From Prorocentrum cordatum (lineage: Eukaryota > Sar > Dinophyceae > Prorocentrales > Prorocentraceae), in assembly GCA_963575745.1 (NCBI GenBank), contig CAUYUJ010019627.1, positions 535,664 to 599,663 of the forward strand: a stretch of 64,000 nucleotides of DNA. The letters run 5' to 3'. Below, piece by piece: positions 30,705 to 41,200 of this stretch (position 1 is the stretch's first letter; each line of letters opens with the position of its first letter). The position numbers and the translations under genes were made by a program. Below the pieces are notes generated by a model. That model was not told where the DNA came from and did not search any database. It saw only the letters and a list, made by a program, of their open reading frames with translations.

Positions 30705-31542
30705 CTACCCGAGGAGAGCTTGCTGTCGCGCTCGACCAGGTCGGCGGCCGCCTCCTGGCGCTCGATCGAACGCCCCCGCAACTTCGCGCGCAGCCCCTTC
30801 TCCCGGCCCGCCCCGGGCCCCGAGCCCGCAGGGCCAGAGATGTCGAAGAACGGGGGCTGGCGACCGACGACCCTGTCGCGCTCTGCCGCGCTCAACATAG
30901 GACAGCTTCGGGCGGAAGGCGCGGTAGTCGCCAGTGACCTTGTCCTGAGAGGAGCGCCCGCCCTCGCTGCGGGGGCGGAAATGCAAGTCCCTGGGCGTGG
31001 CCCCCGTGGCCATCTGCTCCGAGAACGCGGGCACGTGCCTGGCGACCTTCTTGCCAACCCCCATCGCTGCCGGGGGCGATGGTGCCCATGACTGCGCCAA
31101 TCTCCGTCTCCAACAGCCCGTTCAGCTCGATCGCCCGCCCAACCGCCCGCCCAGCTCTCGCGGCGGCGATGACGGACGCCAGCTTCAGGATCGACAAGGT
31201 GTCCTCCTGATCCAGAGTCCCGTGCCCGAAATTGATAGTCTCCGCCTGGTCCCACGGGGCGAGCTCTTCGCACTGTCCGATCTGCCTCGCCCTCTTGTCG
31301 CCGACCGGACCCACGCCGCACTTCGCGACGATGGAGCGCGACGAGAAGATGACGATGCGGCGTTCCCGCGCGTCCGCGCCCTCCTCTGACAAACTGCGGC
31401 CGCGCCTCTTGCTCGATTGACTCCAATGACATCCACCACCCGCGGCGCCGTCTGGCTCGTCTACCCGCGTCGGCACCGCGCAGCGCACCCACTCCATCGA
31501 CCCGAGGGAGGCCATCTTGCGGTGCTGGTGCACGTACAGCAT

Positions 31543-31588
<46 letters not shown>

Positions 31589-32108
31589 ACCGAGGGCGAT
31601 ATAGCCGCGCGTCCTTCGGGGCAGCCTCGCCAATATTATTCAACCGGACGTTTGGCACCACTGGGCCGTCCTTGTCATTCCTGAACTCCGCATCGATGGC
31701 ATCCACGATGGACCTGGTCTGCTGCGACGGCGACCCATGAACCTGGCTTCCCCTCAAACTGGGCCATTCGGCCTTCAGGCTGTCGGTTCCAGGCCTGAGC
31801 TAATAGTCCTCGTCACTTTGCTACTTTTTGTCGTGGCACCTGAAGCGCACGTAACTGCACGTGCGCAAAGGCCCCAGGAATTTGTTGATGAATACCCTCG
31901 GGCACTGGCCGCCCATGGCCTTGGCGGCGCGCTCGCGCGCGACGACAAAGCTGATGTTCTGGAAGCATGGAACCTCACCGCTCCCGTAGGCCCAGACGAA
32001 GAGCGATGCACAGCCGCTGCTGTCTTCACAAACATGGCACTTCACAGGTTTGGCCACGACCACGCGGCCACTCGCGAACTTGCGCGCGCAGTCAGCCTCC
32101 TTGACCAA
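30705..32108 (-). pseudogene. Fragmented protein-coding remnant, family unknown
   Basis: Protein-like minus-strand segments follow each other in different frames: 32108-31821 (EADCARKFASGRVVVAKPVK, CHVCEDSSGC, FINKFLGPLRTCSYVRF), 31740-31590 (RSIVDAIDAEFRNDKDGPVV), 31480-31080 (IVAKCGVGPVGDKRARQIGQ, TLDQEDTLSILKLASVIAAA) and, after a 1-base shift in a C5 run at about 31070, 31070-30890 (AMGVGKKVARHVPAF...). An (AT)n tract lies between. They may be exons of one host gene or a decayed retroelement Gag; I cannot decide. Confidence 0.3.
31545..31586. repeat. (AT)21 microsatellite
   Basis: Uninterrupted AT units, about the same length as the run at 12245-12286. Confidence 0.97.
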
Positions 32109-32559
32109 TGGCGTTACAATCTCAGATTGGGGGTGATATCAGACGTCGCGTGTCCTCCTCGGATCCCCTGCCAGCCCCCCTCGCCCGATTGCGAGCTCGG
32201 CGAGAGGGAGACTCTGCCAGCCTGGCGGCCGCCCCCAGAGGGGTCCGCTTGGCCCCCGCCCCGGGCGGCTGCACGGAGCTCCTGCGCGACGGCCAGGCGC
32301 CGGGGAGGATGAACATTTCCTTCCGCCGCGGCGCGGCGGCGACGGCGCAAATTGAAAAGCCGGCTGCACCGCCCAACCGCTATTCAGAAACGGCTGGGCG
32401 CCTGAGCCCAAATAGCCACAAACGTCGGTCCTGCAAGAGGATGCAGAGTCGCGTTGGCGCACGGGGGCGTATATATTCATATATATATATACATAAAAAT
32501 ATATACCAACATGTCCATACAGCGCAGCCCCGCCCCCATGACCCATTAATTTTACATCG
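32109..32559. other. No supportable gene
   Basis: GC-rich with short frames; a short TA-rich patch at 32470-32510. Nothing recognised. Confidence 0.4.
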
Positions 32560-32570
32560 CTCGTTGAACA

Positions 32571-32662
<92 letters not shown>

Positions 32663-32856
32663 GTACTTATTTTTTTTTCTCTCTCTCTCTCTCTCTCTCT
32701 CTACTGATTTCTGTCTCTTTTGCTCGTTCCCCCCCCCCGTCCCCCTCCTCCCCCTCCTCCTCCACATCCTCGTCGTCTTCCTCCTCCTTCTCCTCGTCGC
32801 CCTCCTCGTCTTCTGGGGCGCACAGGACAAAAAGAGAGGGAGAGAGACAAGGGGGG

Positions 32857-32930
<74 letters not shown>
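32560..32930. repeat. Left part of a foldback repeat unit: (CT)n ... (AT)n(AG)n
   Basis: (CT)n at 32574-32655 and 32680-32702, a central CCTCCTCC...CTCGTCGTC...CTTCTGGGGCGCACAGG block, (AT)n at 32857-32880 and (AG)n at 32881-32929. The central block is the reverse complement of the core of the foldback units at 49500-49560 and 57138-57230. The unit is interrupted by the LINE and seems to resume at 49072. Confidence 0.65.
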
Positions 32931-32931
<1 letters not shown>

Positions 32932-33296
32932 GGACAAGTAGGCGGACCAGGGTCCGTCCGCGAGGCGCACTGCGGTGCGACAACCCGCCAAACACTATTT
33001 GCGGCGGTGCAGCCTTAAGATACGAGGGCGGGCAACTAAACCCCCTCCCCCGGCGCAATGCGACAGACGCTACAGACGGCGGACAGACGGTGAAGATCTC
33101 ACGTGTCAGACCGCGTGGAGAAAGAGGCCCCAACAAGGAAGGCGACGTGCTGACACGTGGCTAGGCGGTTTGGCAGACCGCCAGTTGGGCGCTTGGCCGC
33201 AAAGCGGCGCGCAGGGACGGGGCACCCCCCGCCCCCACGCCCTGACACCGTGGACGCGGAGCCACGCGTACACACGGGCAGGCAGAGAGGAGGAAA

Positions 33297-36200
33297 TTAG
33301 CGCGGGACACCAGGTGGAGCGCCGCGGAGCGATGACAGCATAGATTGGATGGTGAGCGGCGGCGTAGCACCATCGGGCGAGGACGTAAGCAGCTCGGCGA
33401 AGGCACGCCCGGCGCGGTGGAGGCGCTGGAGCAGAGGGCCTTGACGGGCTTGAGCAGCGGCAAGGTCAGCGGCGAGAGCAGCACACCTCTGCTGAAGAGC
33501 GGCCATAGCCTGGGACAGCTCAGTTTCGCGGTCGGTGAGGGGCGGCTGCTCAGTGCCAGCGGCCGCGGGCCTCGTGGGAGGGACGAGGTCATCAGTGCGC
33601 CTGGCCAGGTGGTGGACTAGCGCAGTACGGCACTCCGTGTGCTGACGGCCGTCACCCTTGATAGGCGACTGGAGGGTAACACGCGGCCCCAGGGCTGGAG
33701 CCGCTAGGGCCACGCCCCGTGAGGTCGGAAGAGCCGCATCCTCGCGCCCAGCAACAATGGAAGCGTGGACGGGGTGCGACGGCCTGACTGGCTCGGTGCC
33801 CTGCGGGGGGGCTGGAGCCGCCCCCGCGGGCTGGCGCTGGTGGGGGGACGGAGTGGGTGGCACGGTAGGACCAATGATGATGCCGTGCGAGGGCTCGGAT
33901 GTCGGCCGCGTAGTCGGGTGGCGTCTCGATGGGGCGGCATCGTCGGCAGCGTGGGGTGTCGGCGGAGCGTCGTCCATGCTGCCACTCAGTCCGAGGGGAT
34001 CAGCCAGGTCATCGTCGGCGTCTTGGCGGTGAGCGACATCATCATGTGGGTGCGATGTCGCTCTCGGTGTCGGAGTCGCGGTAGGCGTCGAGAGGTTGCC
34101 CGACGGGGCAGGGTTTGCGCTGGCTGGGCCGTCGTCCAAGAAGTCCAATCCCCCACCGAAGCCGAACGGGTCGTCCTCCTGTTCATCGAGCATCGCCCGT
34201 TGGGCCTCGGCCCAGAGCTCATCCGGGTCTTGCGGGATGAATGGTCCAGCCGCGGGTGGTGCCTGGTCCGACAGCAGGGGGTTTGGTTCCATTTTGCTGA
34301 GTTCCGCAGCTGTAAACCCAGCCCTGCGGTGTGGGAGCGGCAGAGTGCGGTGTCTGCGCTCGTAGATAGCGACAGCGACCCCATGGAGCACGGTCGCTTG
34401 GCGATGTCGTGTTCTGGCAGCTTCGACAATGTGGTCAGGAAGGTTGTGAGTGCGTGCCGCCATTGTGGCAAGGGCGTCGGCCTGACGGTTGAACTCCTCC
34501 GCAATGGGCCCGATGAGCCCAAGGTCGATGCCCATGTCTCCCAGATGGCTGGCGATTTTTTCGACGCGAAACATGTTGGGCTTGGCCATAACACATCGGT
34601 GGATCTTTTCCCAGAGCTCCGCGTGCGTGCCCTGCGGCGCTGGATGTCCGTCGATGATGCTTTGGAACCCATCGACCACCGCCTGGTTGTCCACGAAAAC
34701 GTGCACGGGCCGTTCGGCACATGCCGTAAGGTGGACAATGGCGAGGGTCTCCGCAACCTGGGCGTTCTGCGTTAGGCCGTGAACGCGTGCACTGTAGTTC
34801 ATGCGGTGGTCGATGCCGTAGTAGACGCCGTAGCCCGCTCTAGCTAGCAATGGGATGGCTTGGTTGGTGCATGCACCGTCCGTGGCAGCGTAGACCCATG
34901 TCCAACCAGTGTCGTGGTCAAAGTAGGTGGTGTAGGTGTCCTGGGCTGAAGCCGCAGGATCTCCCTCAGGGGGGGGCCGCGGCATGGGCTGTGGCAGCGG
35001 GTCCCTCGCGAGGTCGGCCTGCAGGTCGAGGAGGGCTGGGTCTTCGTCAAAGAGCCCGCAGCGTCTTGTGTGCGGCGGAAAACGGGCCCACTGGTCGTCG
35101 CTGATGAGGGTGGTGAGAGGGAGTCTTTCTCGGGCCCAGCATTTGCAGTCGCGGACAGTGTGCTCCTGAGTTTCCTCTTCCTCGTCGCAGTATCGGCAGA
35201 TGGGGCTGGGGTCTGCCGACGTGTTTGATCGGGATCGTCGCTGTTGGGTGTGATCCCCGCCCGACAGGTAGTTGAGGAGGAGCGCCAGCTGCCAGGCAGT
35301 GCATTTGGCTGCTCCTTTAGTTCGGGCGAGCCACGTGCTGGCGAAGAGGTCGAGGCCCTGTCTGACAGAGGCTAGGTAGCCAAGGTCGTGTCGCCGTGGC
35401 TTGATCCTCCGCAGAAAAGCCCTGCGTTGCGAGGCCCGCAGCATGTGTAGGAAGGCGTTTTGGGGTAAATTCAGCCAGCTGATCTGGCAGCCCCAGTCGT
35501 CGTACATGATGCCAAATGTGGGCCAGGTCCATCGGAGCTGCTGGAGCGACTGGACGAGTCGTCCGACGGGTCCTCCACCAAACAGGGTCTGGACGTGGTG
35601 TTGAAGGTCTCTGGCGAGCCCGCAGAGTGTAACGTCGCGGTTTACCTGTCGCCGCAGGCACAGGAATGCTTCACGCTGCGTGATGGCGTCGATCTCCAGG
35701 GCGTGTCCTGGGACGCACACGGCCATGAGAGTCCAGAACTCGACCCACTTGTTCCCCTTGGGGCGGATAGCCGCCTTGAGGGCGTGGTTGTAGGCAGTTT
35801 TGGCTGGGCCTGATGGTGCTTGAATGTCGGTGCCCGTGGTGCAGACGCTGGCAGCCAGGGAACGGGCGTGCCGCGCCTTGATAAGCATCGGCGATGGGAG
35901 CTTGCCAATGCGCGGCAGGCGAATAGTCGCTCTCCGTACACGGGCGTCAGCGGTGGCCGTGAGGTTAAGCGCGGCTGGAGCCGGCGCTGCCTCTGCGTTG
36001 ATGTAACTCCCGACGAGCTTGAAGGAATCGACCACACGTAGGGGGCGCTCCGCCAGTGTGAGCTGGGTAACGGCGGCGTGAAGCTCGTCGGTGAGCGCCC
36101 ACCCTGCCACTTTACCAGGGTGAATGCGTTGACCTGAGAATCGATCAAACTTGGCGGTTTCGTCGAGAGATTTCTGCAGCTCAGACGCGGTGTGGGTAGT

Positions 36201-37451
36201 GGAGTTGCTGTCGTCTACAAAGGTAGTGCTGAGTGATCGAGGAACGTATCGATGCTGCCTCTTTGTCCACACGCACATGAGCAGCTTGATGTCGCCCAGG
36301 GACCACGAACTTCCCTGGAGGTGACCGTTAGTCCTGGCCAAGTCCTTAGAGTACGCTCCGTTCATGCGGATGTAGCGTTTGTGGTGTTTGTAGAAATTTC
36401 GGCGGACAGTGACGATGTCTTGAGGGCACCCCGCGTGCAGCGCAAGGTTAAGGCAGATGTCCGTGATGAGGTAGTCGAAGCACTTCTGTCGGTCAAGGGC
36501 AGCTCCAGCTAAGGGGAGGAGTAAAGCCCTGGCATGCTCGATGCGCAGGGCGAGAGAGGTGCTGACATCCCCAATGGTGGCTTTGGGAACAGCGCCGAAG
36601 CTCGTGGCGTGGGTCCATCCTTTCCGCCAGTCCGTGAGGCTACGGTAGGCTGGCGCTTCCCACGCGTACATCCAAACGGAAAGAACCGAGAGAAGTCGTT
36701 GGTCCGTCGGGAGTTCCCCTCGGCCTTTTCGGAGGCACGGGTTTGGCACGTGTAGGAGGGGCTCTGGGATGGTGCCAGTGCGTTGCATAGCACGTAAGAC
36801 GCTGGCGAAGAGGCGAAGGATGTCGTCGGGTAACTCCTTAGCCTCCTTAGTTGTCCAGCCGTCGAGTCCCCCCGCGCGGCGCGGTGAACGGGTGCGAATG
36901 AAGTGGATGAGTTGGTCGTCGGTGAGGTGGAAAGGGGCTGCTGGTGATGGCGTAGGCAGCTCTTGTCGGTACTCGTCGTAGAAGTCTGCCCACGTCGGCA
37001 TAGCTTCGGCATCATGGCCTGCGCGAGCGCGGTACCTGCCCAAGATGGGCTCCCAGGTGTCGACCATGAGCTTAAGCATGTCTTTGGTATTGGCAACAAT
37101 GGCGTTGGCGGGGAGGGCGTCGGGGACCTGGGCAGGTGGTGGGTCACGAGTGTGGCCTTCGTCGTTGTCCGTGTCGAGCGAGCTACCGTCGCTGGGGCTG
37201 AAGCCGCCAGCGTCGGTGTCGGCGTCACTATCGTCCGTGCAAGCTTGGTCAGGGTTGAAGGCGGTGGTGTCGCAGTGGAGCTGTGCATCGTCGGGAGTGG
37301 TGGGCGTGCGGAGATACGCCGTGGGCGAGCAAGTCGGCAGCCCGTGCGTATATGGCCGCCTTTCGCCCGCTTGGCTCGCGGACACCCTCCGCCCAAATCT
37401 TGATGCGTTCAGCTTTGGCTCGGTTTGCACGTCGCGCCAGCTCTGAGTCAA
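33297..37451 (-). CDS. LINE reverse transcriptase-RNase H with coiled-coil tail (ORF6)
   Basis: 1384-residue frame. The N-terminus overlaps the EN ORF by 203 bases and is acidic. RT spans about residues 170-560: RRAGGLDGWTTKEAKELP, ALDRQKCFDYLI (motif A) and TTFVDDSNST with the FVDD active site at 411-414. A Cys/His knuckle follows at 751-771 (ICRYCDEEEETQEHTVRDCKC pattern Cx2C...HxxxxC). RNase H spans about 850-1000 with D858 (ATDGA), E901, D921 (VDNQA) and D991 (NRQADA), a complete DEDD set. The last ~350 residues are low complexity ending in a coiled coil (DRETELSQAMAALQQRCAAL). It performs target-primed reverse transcription. The frame is fully open, so the enzyme could be functional. Confidence 0.92.
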   Translation of the reverse strand: MTQSWRDVQTEPKLNASRFGRRVSASQAGERRPYTHGLPTCSPTAYLRTPTTPDDAQLHCDTTAFNPDQACTDDSDADTDAGGFSPSDGSSLDTDNDEGHTRDPPPAQVPDALPANAIVANTKDMLKLMVDTWEPILGRYRARAGHDAEAMPTWADFYDEYRQELPTPSPAAPFHLTDDQLIHFIRTRSPRRAGGLDGWTTKEAKELPDDILRLFASVLRAMQRTGTIPEPLLHVPNPCLRKGRGELPTDQRLLSVLSVWMYAWEAPAYRSLTDWRKGWTHATSFGAVPKATIGDVSTSLALRIEHARALLLPLAGAALDRQKCFDYLITDICLNLALHAGCPQDIVTVRRNFYKHHKRYIRMNGAYSKDLARTNGHLQGSSWSLGDIKLLMCVWTKRQHRYVPRSLSTTFVDDSNSTTHTASELQKSLDETAKFDRFSGQRIHPGKVAGWALTDELHAAVTQLTLAERPLRVVDSFKLVGSYINAEAAPAPAALNLTATADARVRRATIRLPRIGKLPSPMLIKARHARSLAASVCTTGTDIQAPSGPAKTAYNHALKAAIRPKGNKWVEFWTLMAVCVPGHALEIDAITQREAFLCLRRQVNRDVTLCGLARDLQHHVQTLFGGGPVGRLVQSLQQLRWTWPTFGIMYDDWGCQISWLNLPQNAFLHMLRASQRRAFLRRIKPRRHDLGYLASVRQGLDLFASTWLARTKGAAKCTAWQLALLLNYLSGGDHTQQRRSRSNTSADPSPICRYCDEEEETQEHTVRDCKCWARERLPLTTLISDDQWARFPPHTRRCGLFDEDPALLDLQADLARDPLPQPMPRPPPEGDPAASAQDTYTTYFDHDTGWTWVYAATDGACTNQAIPLLARAGYGVYYGIDHRMNYSARVHGLTQNAQVAETLAIVHLTACAERPVHVFVDNQAVVDGFQSIIDGHPAPQGTHAELWEKIHRCVMAKPNMFRVEKIASHLGDMGIDLGLIGPIAEEFNRQADALATMAARTHNLPDHIVEAARTRHRQATVLHGVAVAIYERRHRTLPLPHRRAGFTAAELSKMEPNPLLSDQAPPAAGPFIPQDPDELWAEAQRAMLDEQEDDPFGFGGGLDFLDDGPASANPAPSGNLSTPTATPTPRATSHPHDDVAHRQDADDDLADPLGLSGSMDDAPPTPHAADDAAPSRRHPTTRPTSEPSHGIIIGPTVPPTPSPHQRQPAGAAPAPPQGTEPVRPSHPVHASIVAGREDAALPTSRGVALAAPALGPRVTLQSPIKGDGRQHTECRTALVHHLARRTDDLVPPTRPAAAGTEQPPLTDRETELSQAMAALQQRCAALAADLAAAQARQGPLLQRLHRAGRAFAELLTSSPDGATPPLTIQSMLSSLRGAPPGVPR
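34939..34959. repeat. LINE hairpin copy
   Basis: TCCTG-GGCT-GA-AGCC-g-CAGGA: 9 pairs, bulged g at 34954. Confidence 0.85.
37185..37217. repeat. LINE hairpin copy
   Basis: ACCG-t-CGCTGG-GGCT, loop GA, AGCC-g-CCAGCG-t-CGGT: 14 pairs with one T-T mismatch and the constant bulged g. Confidence 0.88.
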
Positions 37452-39072
37452 GGTTTTGGATCAGACGGTCCAGGTGCTCCCCGCGTGGCGCTGGCACGTC
37501 GGGGGCCCAGGCCTCGGGAAAGGCCAGGAGGACCGTGGGGCGCAGCTTGTGGCAGAGAAGGCGGGCTGCGGTCCACGTGCAGTCAATGCGCTGCGCCAGG
37601 TACGGCGGGGTAGCATGGTAGTCGATATGATGGTGCTGTCCGATGAAGCGAAGCTCACAAAGTTGCCGATGGAGCTTGCGAAGGCGGTTCATGTGGATCG
37701 TGGAAGCTCCGTAGGTGGGAAAGGCGCGGGGGACAGCGGGTCGCTCCTCGAACGTGGGTGTGAGCCCGTGCATGGTAGGGGGCTTCTTTTTTGGGTGGTC
37801 TGGCGGTGGAGGTGGCAGGTCGCGCAGCCGGGTGAGATGGTACTCATGGCTGGCCTCGTTAGCCAGGGCGAACATGCGTTCCACATCGTCGCGTGTGTCG
37901 GCCTGCTCCATGCGGTCATGGTATCGCCCTGCGATGAGGGTCCCTAAAGCCTGAAGTTCGTGGTCCTCATGCGCTCCGTCGTTAGGAGGGTAAGGCGTGG
38001 GGGCTAGAAGGCGTCGGGCCGTATGGTCGAGGCGGCTAAGGTCGAGCGTGACCTGCAGGCCAACATGGGACTTCGCTGGCAAGTCACGCAGATAGCAGAA
38101 GTCGGTGACAAGGGATCGCGCCGCTTGGTTGGCGATGATGTAATCGATGCGCGAAGTGCGGGGGCACTTGGTGACGCGGTCCCAGTCAGGGATATTGCCA
38201 TATGTGTGCATGGTGTGGTCTGGTGTACCTTCAGCGACGTTAAACCATCCGTGCTGCATCATGTGCAGCAGGTGTGGATTGTCGTCGATGTTCGTGTTGG
38301 CGTCCATGCAAATGAAATACGGGGCTGAGCCGACCCTCGCGGCGGCGCAGTCAGCAAGCCGAAACAAATCGGTGCTGTCTCCTCCAGCGACCCCGTAGAG
38401 GCTCGCGATGTAGATCCCAGCGGGCCCGTGGTTGTTTCGTCGCCGCCTGCGGCGGTGCTGGGTGCAGAGCGGGAGGAAGGCCTCGTGCCATCTTTTCTTG
38501 GCCTTGAGGGTGGCGATACAGGACGCTGTGTCGTCGACGGTGGAGTCGACGATGGCGTCCTTAGAGAGGATGGCGACCCCTCCCGAGGCGCCAGTGTTGC
38601 CCTCGACCGTGTGGTCTGTGCCGCCGTGCGCAGCTTTGCGCTGGGCTCGCGCCAGATCCAGGTCAGGTCCCAGACTGGCCTGATATCCCCCGTGGTGTGG
38701 ATTGGCGGCGTTGGTAGCGATGGCTTGTCTGGTAGGCTTGGCATGTCGGGTCTCCTGCAGTGCTATGACTGCGGCGTTGTGGTCGACACCTAGAGCGGTG
38801 ATGGTTGGCCAGTTCGCTGGGAGACTCGTGATGTTGAGGCTGACGAGGTGGATGGAGCGACCTGGCCCGTCTCCGTCGGTGGAGCTGGGGTTGGCACGCC
38901 CCGCACGGTGGAGGGCAGCCTGGCCCTCACCCAGGTAGAAGGCTTGGCCACAGTAGGAGCTCATGGCGTCCCTGCAGATTGGCTTGAACGGGGCTGAAGC
39001 CGCCGTCAGGCCAGAAGTATAGGCGAGGCATGGTCGACACTGCGCCAGGGGGGGGTTCATAAACATCGGCAA
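37249..39072 (-). CDS. LINE AP-like endonuclease (ORF5)
   Basis: 607-residue frame overlapping ORF4 by 146 and ORF6 by 203 bases. From about residue 73 it has the exonuclease-endonuclease-phosphatase fold motifs: IHLVSLNITSL (N80), VIALQETRH (E107), GIYIASLYG, ICMDANTNID (D257, N259), SRIDYIIAN (D310) and AKSHVGLQ (H336). These are the catalytic and metal-binding residues of APE-type LINE endonucleases, which nick target DNA. The C-terminal half (HEYHLTRLRDLPPPPPDHPKK...) is the usual EN-RT linker, and a +1 shift would fuse it to the RT frame near 37320. Confidence 0.9.
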   Translation of the reverse strand: MPMFMNPPLAQCRPCLAYTSGLTAASAPFKPICRDAMSSYCGQAFYLGEGQAALHRAGRANPSSTDGDGPGRSIHLVSLNITSLPANWPTITALGVDHNAAVIALQETRHAKPTRQAIATNAANPHHGGYQASLGPDLDLARAQRKAAHGGTDHTVEGNTGASGGVAILSKDAIVDSTVDDTASCIATLKAKKRWHEAFLPLCTQHRRRRRRNNHGPAGIYIASLYGVAGGDSTDLFRLADCAAARVGSAPYFICMDANTNIDDNPHLLHMMQHGWFNVAEGTPDHTMHTYGNIPDWDRVTKCPRTSRIDYIIANQAARSLVTDFCYLRDLPAKSHVGLQVTLDLSRLDHTARRLLAPTPYPPNDGAHEDHELQALGTLIAGRYHDRMEQADTRDDVERMFALANEASHEYHLTRLRDLPPPPPDHPKKKPPTMHGLTPTFEERPAVPRAFPTYGASTIHMNRLRKLHRQLCELRFIGQHHHIDYHATPPYLAQRIDCTWTAARLLCHKLRPTVLLAFPEAWAPDVPAPRGEHLDRLIQNLDSELARRANRAKAERIKIWAEGVREPSGRKAAIYARAADLLAHGVSPHAHHSRRCTAPLRHHRLQP

Positions 39073-41200
39073 AACTGCCTCGAAAAATCCTCCTCACTCC
39101 TGTACCGTGGGGGACGGGGGGAGGGGAGGTGAGACGGCAGCAGAGGGAGAGGGAGGCGACTCCTCGATCCGTCCTGCCGAACACAAGAGCAAAAGCAAAC
39201 CAGCGGCGGCAGCTCGGCGCGGCAGCGGCGCAACGCGCGCGCATATACTGCGCACGCGACGCCGCTGGTCCGTCCTGCGGCGGCGCGCCCGCCCCGTCAG
39301 TACCGTGATGAGCAGCATCGGGTGGAACAGCTCGAGCAGCGCGGTCGGTGGCCTGGCGCTGAGCCTCGTCCATGCCCGCTGCCGTGAGGCACACGTTGCG
39401 GACAGGGCTGACTCCACGCGGGGCCGCCGCTGCCGCGGCAGCGGCTGAGGTGGCGGGGGCGCCGCCACGACTCTGAGGAGAAAGCGGTGAGCCGCCGCCG
39501 AAGCCCGCCGCGAGGTCCTTGACGCGGTACTTGTTCTTGAAGGGGTCGAAGGTCGGCGCCTCGTCGATAGGGGCGACAACGCGGGTGGGCGGCGGCATCT
39601 CCTGGTCCGTGGACGGCGTCGGCTCGAGGTCGACCTGGCCAGGTTCGGTGGCGCTGACACCGAAGCGTGGCACCACCTCGGGGGCTTGGGCATCAGCCTG
39701 AGTCTCGCGGGGCGGCGAGCTCGTGGAGCTCCCAGGGGCCTTGCGCGAGCTGTGGCGGCTGCAGGACCGACTGCGCGGGACGCGCCCGCCCGTGTGGCGG
39801 TCGCGTGGCGAGGTCGCCTGGGCGTTAGCGCGCGCAGAGTCCGCCCTGCTCGGGGAGCGGATCGGCGCTGCGCAGGGTGTTGGGCTGGGCTGGCGGGAGC
39901 CGCCTGTGCCGCCCGCCGCCGAGGCTGCAGCCTGGTCAGGGTCGACGGCGTCAGGGCGGGGGCTGACGTGATGGGCGCTACCCTCGCTGTGCCGCGGGGA
40001 GGCGCTGTGGTGCGCCTGGGTGTACGTGAGGACGAGCGGGACGAGCGGCTGCCGCTCGCGCTCAGGTGGGGCAGGTTTTGCCTGGGCAGGGCGCAGCGCT
40101 GCGGCCACGTTTGGCGGGGGCGTGTGTTGGCGCGGTTGCCAGGCACGCACGTTCGCATCGCGCCATCCTTCAGGGCGCCCTGTCCTGCCACGGCTTGGTG
40201 CAGCCCCCTGGGCTGAAGCCGCAGGGGTTACCACTGCGGGCTGGTTGCTGGGGGTGCTGTCGTGGCGGCCTGGGCAAAGGCCCCAGGCACGCGTGGACCC
40301 AGGCACGGGCGAGGTGGCCCGTGGGGGAGCCTGCGCGAGTGCATGCGGGTAGCCGATGACCGCTGGGTGCACCCTGGCGTGGGGGGCATGGCCGTAGCTG
40401 GAGGCGGCTGCTCCTGCCGCCGCGGGCCTGGCGCCAATGGGGCCACGGTGGTAGGCGGCACCCCCGCCGTACACCGTGCTGTCGCCTGTCGGGACGCGCG
40501 CGGGGGAGCGGTTGCGTGGCGTGCTCGGCTGACCTGCGTCGCGTTGGTCGCGCTGCTGGGTGCGCTGCAGGTGCTGTTGGTAGCGCTGCTGGTCGGCTCT
40601 CGAGAGCGGGCGGGTGTCGGGGAGGATGGTGGGCACGTCGGGCCGCCGCCAGCCCTGATAGACGTGCTCGAAAGCGTGGTCTGGGTAGGTATCCCCGACG
40701 GGTGAGTATCGCCGCAAATGCTCCACGTAGTCAATGTTCTGCGGCTCGGGGAGCACCGTGATGTTCACAGCTCGCTGGTGCGCTGGTCCATAGAGACAGA
40801 AACTACCACGGTTGCTGCGGTCGTGGTTCAGCTCGGCTTCGGTCGTGGCACGGCTCACCATGGCGTCGCAGAGGCGCATGTCATAGTCGAGAGCTTGAGG
40901 CCCAGGGCCGCCCTCGGCATCCCAGTACAGTACCACATCTCGCCAGCGGGTGCGGGTAGTGTGGATGCGCTCGGCGATGGACTCGCAGACGGTCCTGACT
41001 GTGACACGATCCCTATGCATGTTGGTGATGGCTAGGGAGTAAGGTCGGCGGACCGTTTTGTTGAAGATGAAGTCCTCCTTGAGGGCCTGGTGGGGGCCGA
41101 AGAGCACGTAGCCTTCCCTCCACAGCGGTTGGTCGGGGGACGGATCTTCAGGCATCCCCGTTCCTGTGAACCCAGGTGGCCGCCTCGTGCCGTCGGGCAA
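38927..41200 (-). CDS. LINE ORF4, unknown function
   Basis: 757 residues. The N-terminal ~190 residues look globular (WREGYVLFGPHQALKEDF, RDRVTVRTVCESIAERIH, RWRDVVLYWDAEG, QNIDYVEHLRRYSPVGD); the rest is a Pro/Ala/Ser/Arg-rich disordered region, with SR-type repeats near the middle (RSRSCSRHSSRK) and the element-wide hairpin peptide DGGFSPV near the end. A -1 shift at about 41210 would fuse it to ORF3 (GIFHRGRV joined to VLKQGLPDGTRR). No family recognised. Confidence 0.65.
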   Translation of the reverse strand: MPDGTRRPPGFTGTGMPEDPSPDQPLWREGYVLFGPHQALKEDFIFNKTVRRPYSLAITNMHRDRVTVRTVCESIAERIHTTRTRWRDVVLYWDAEGGPGPQALDYDMRLCDAMVSRATTEAELNHDRSNRGSFCLYGPAHQRAVNITVLPEPQNIDYVEHLRRYSPVGDTYPDHAFEHVYQGWRRPDVPTILPDTRPLSRADQQRYQQHLQRTQQRDQRDAGQPSTPRNRSPARVPTGDSTVYGGGAAYHRGPIGARPAAAGAAASSYGHAPHARVHPAVIGYPHALAQAPPRATSPVPGSTRAWGLCPGRHDSTPSNQPAVVTPAASAQGAAPSRGRTGRPEGWRDANVRAWQPRQHTPPPNVAAALRPAQAKPAPPERERQPLVPLVLTYTQAHHSASPRHSEGSAHHVSPRPDAVDPDQAAASAAGGTGGSRQPSPTPCAAPIRSPSRADSARANAQATSPRDRHTGGRVPRSRSCSRHSSRKAPGSSTSSPPRETQADAQAPEVVPRFGVSATEPGQVDLEPTPSTDQEMPPPTRVVAPIDEAPTFDPFKNKYRVKDLAAGFGGGSPLSPQSRGGAPATSAAAAAAAAPRGVSPVRNVCLTAAGMDEAQRQATDRAARAVPPDAAHHGTDGAGAPPQDGPAASRAQYMRARCAAAAPSCRRWFAFALVFGRTDRGVASLSLCCRLTSPPPVPHGTGVRRIFRGSFADVYEPPPGAVSTMPRLYFWPDGGFSPVQANLQGRHELLLWPSLLPG
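40205..40227. repeat. LINE hairpin copy
   Basis: CCCCTG-GGCT, loop GA, AGCC-g-CAGGGG: 10 perfect pairs. Confidence 0.88.
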
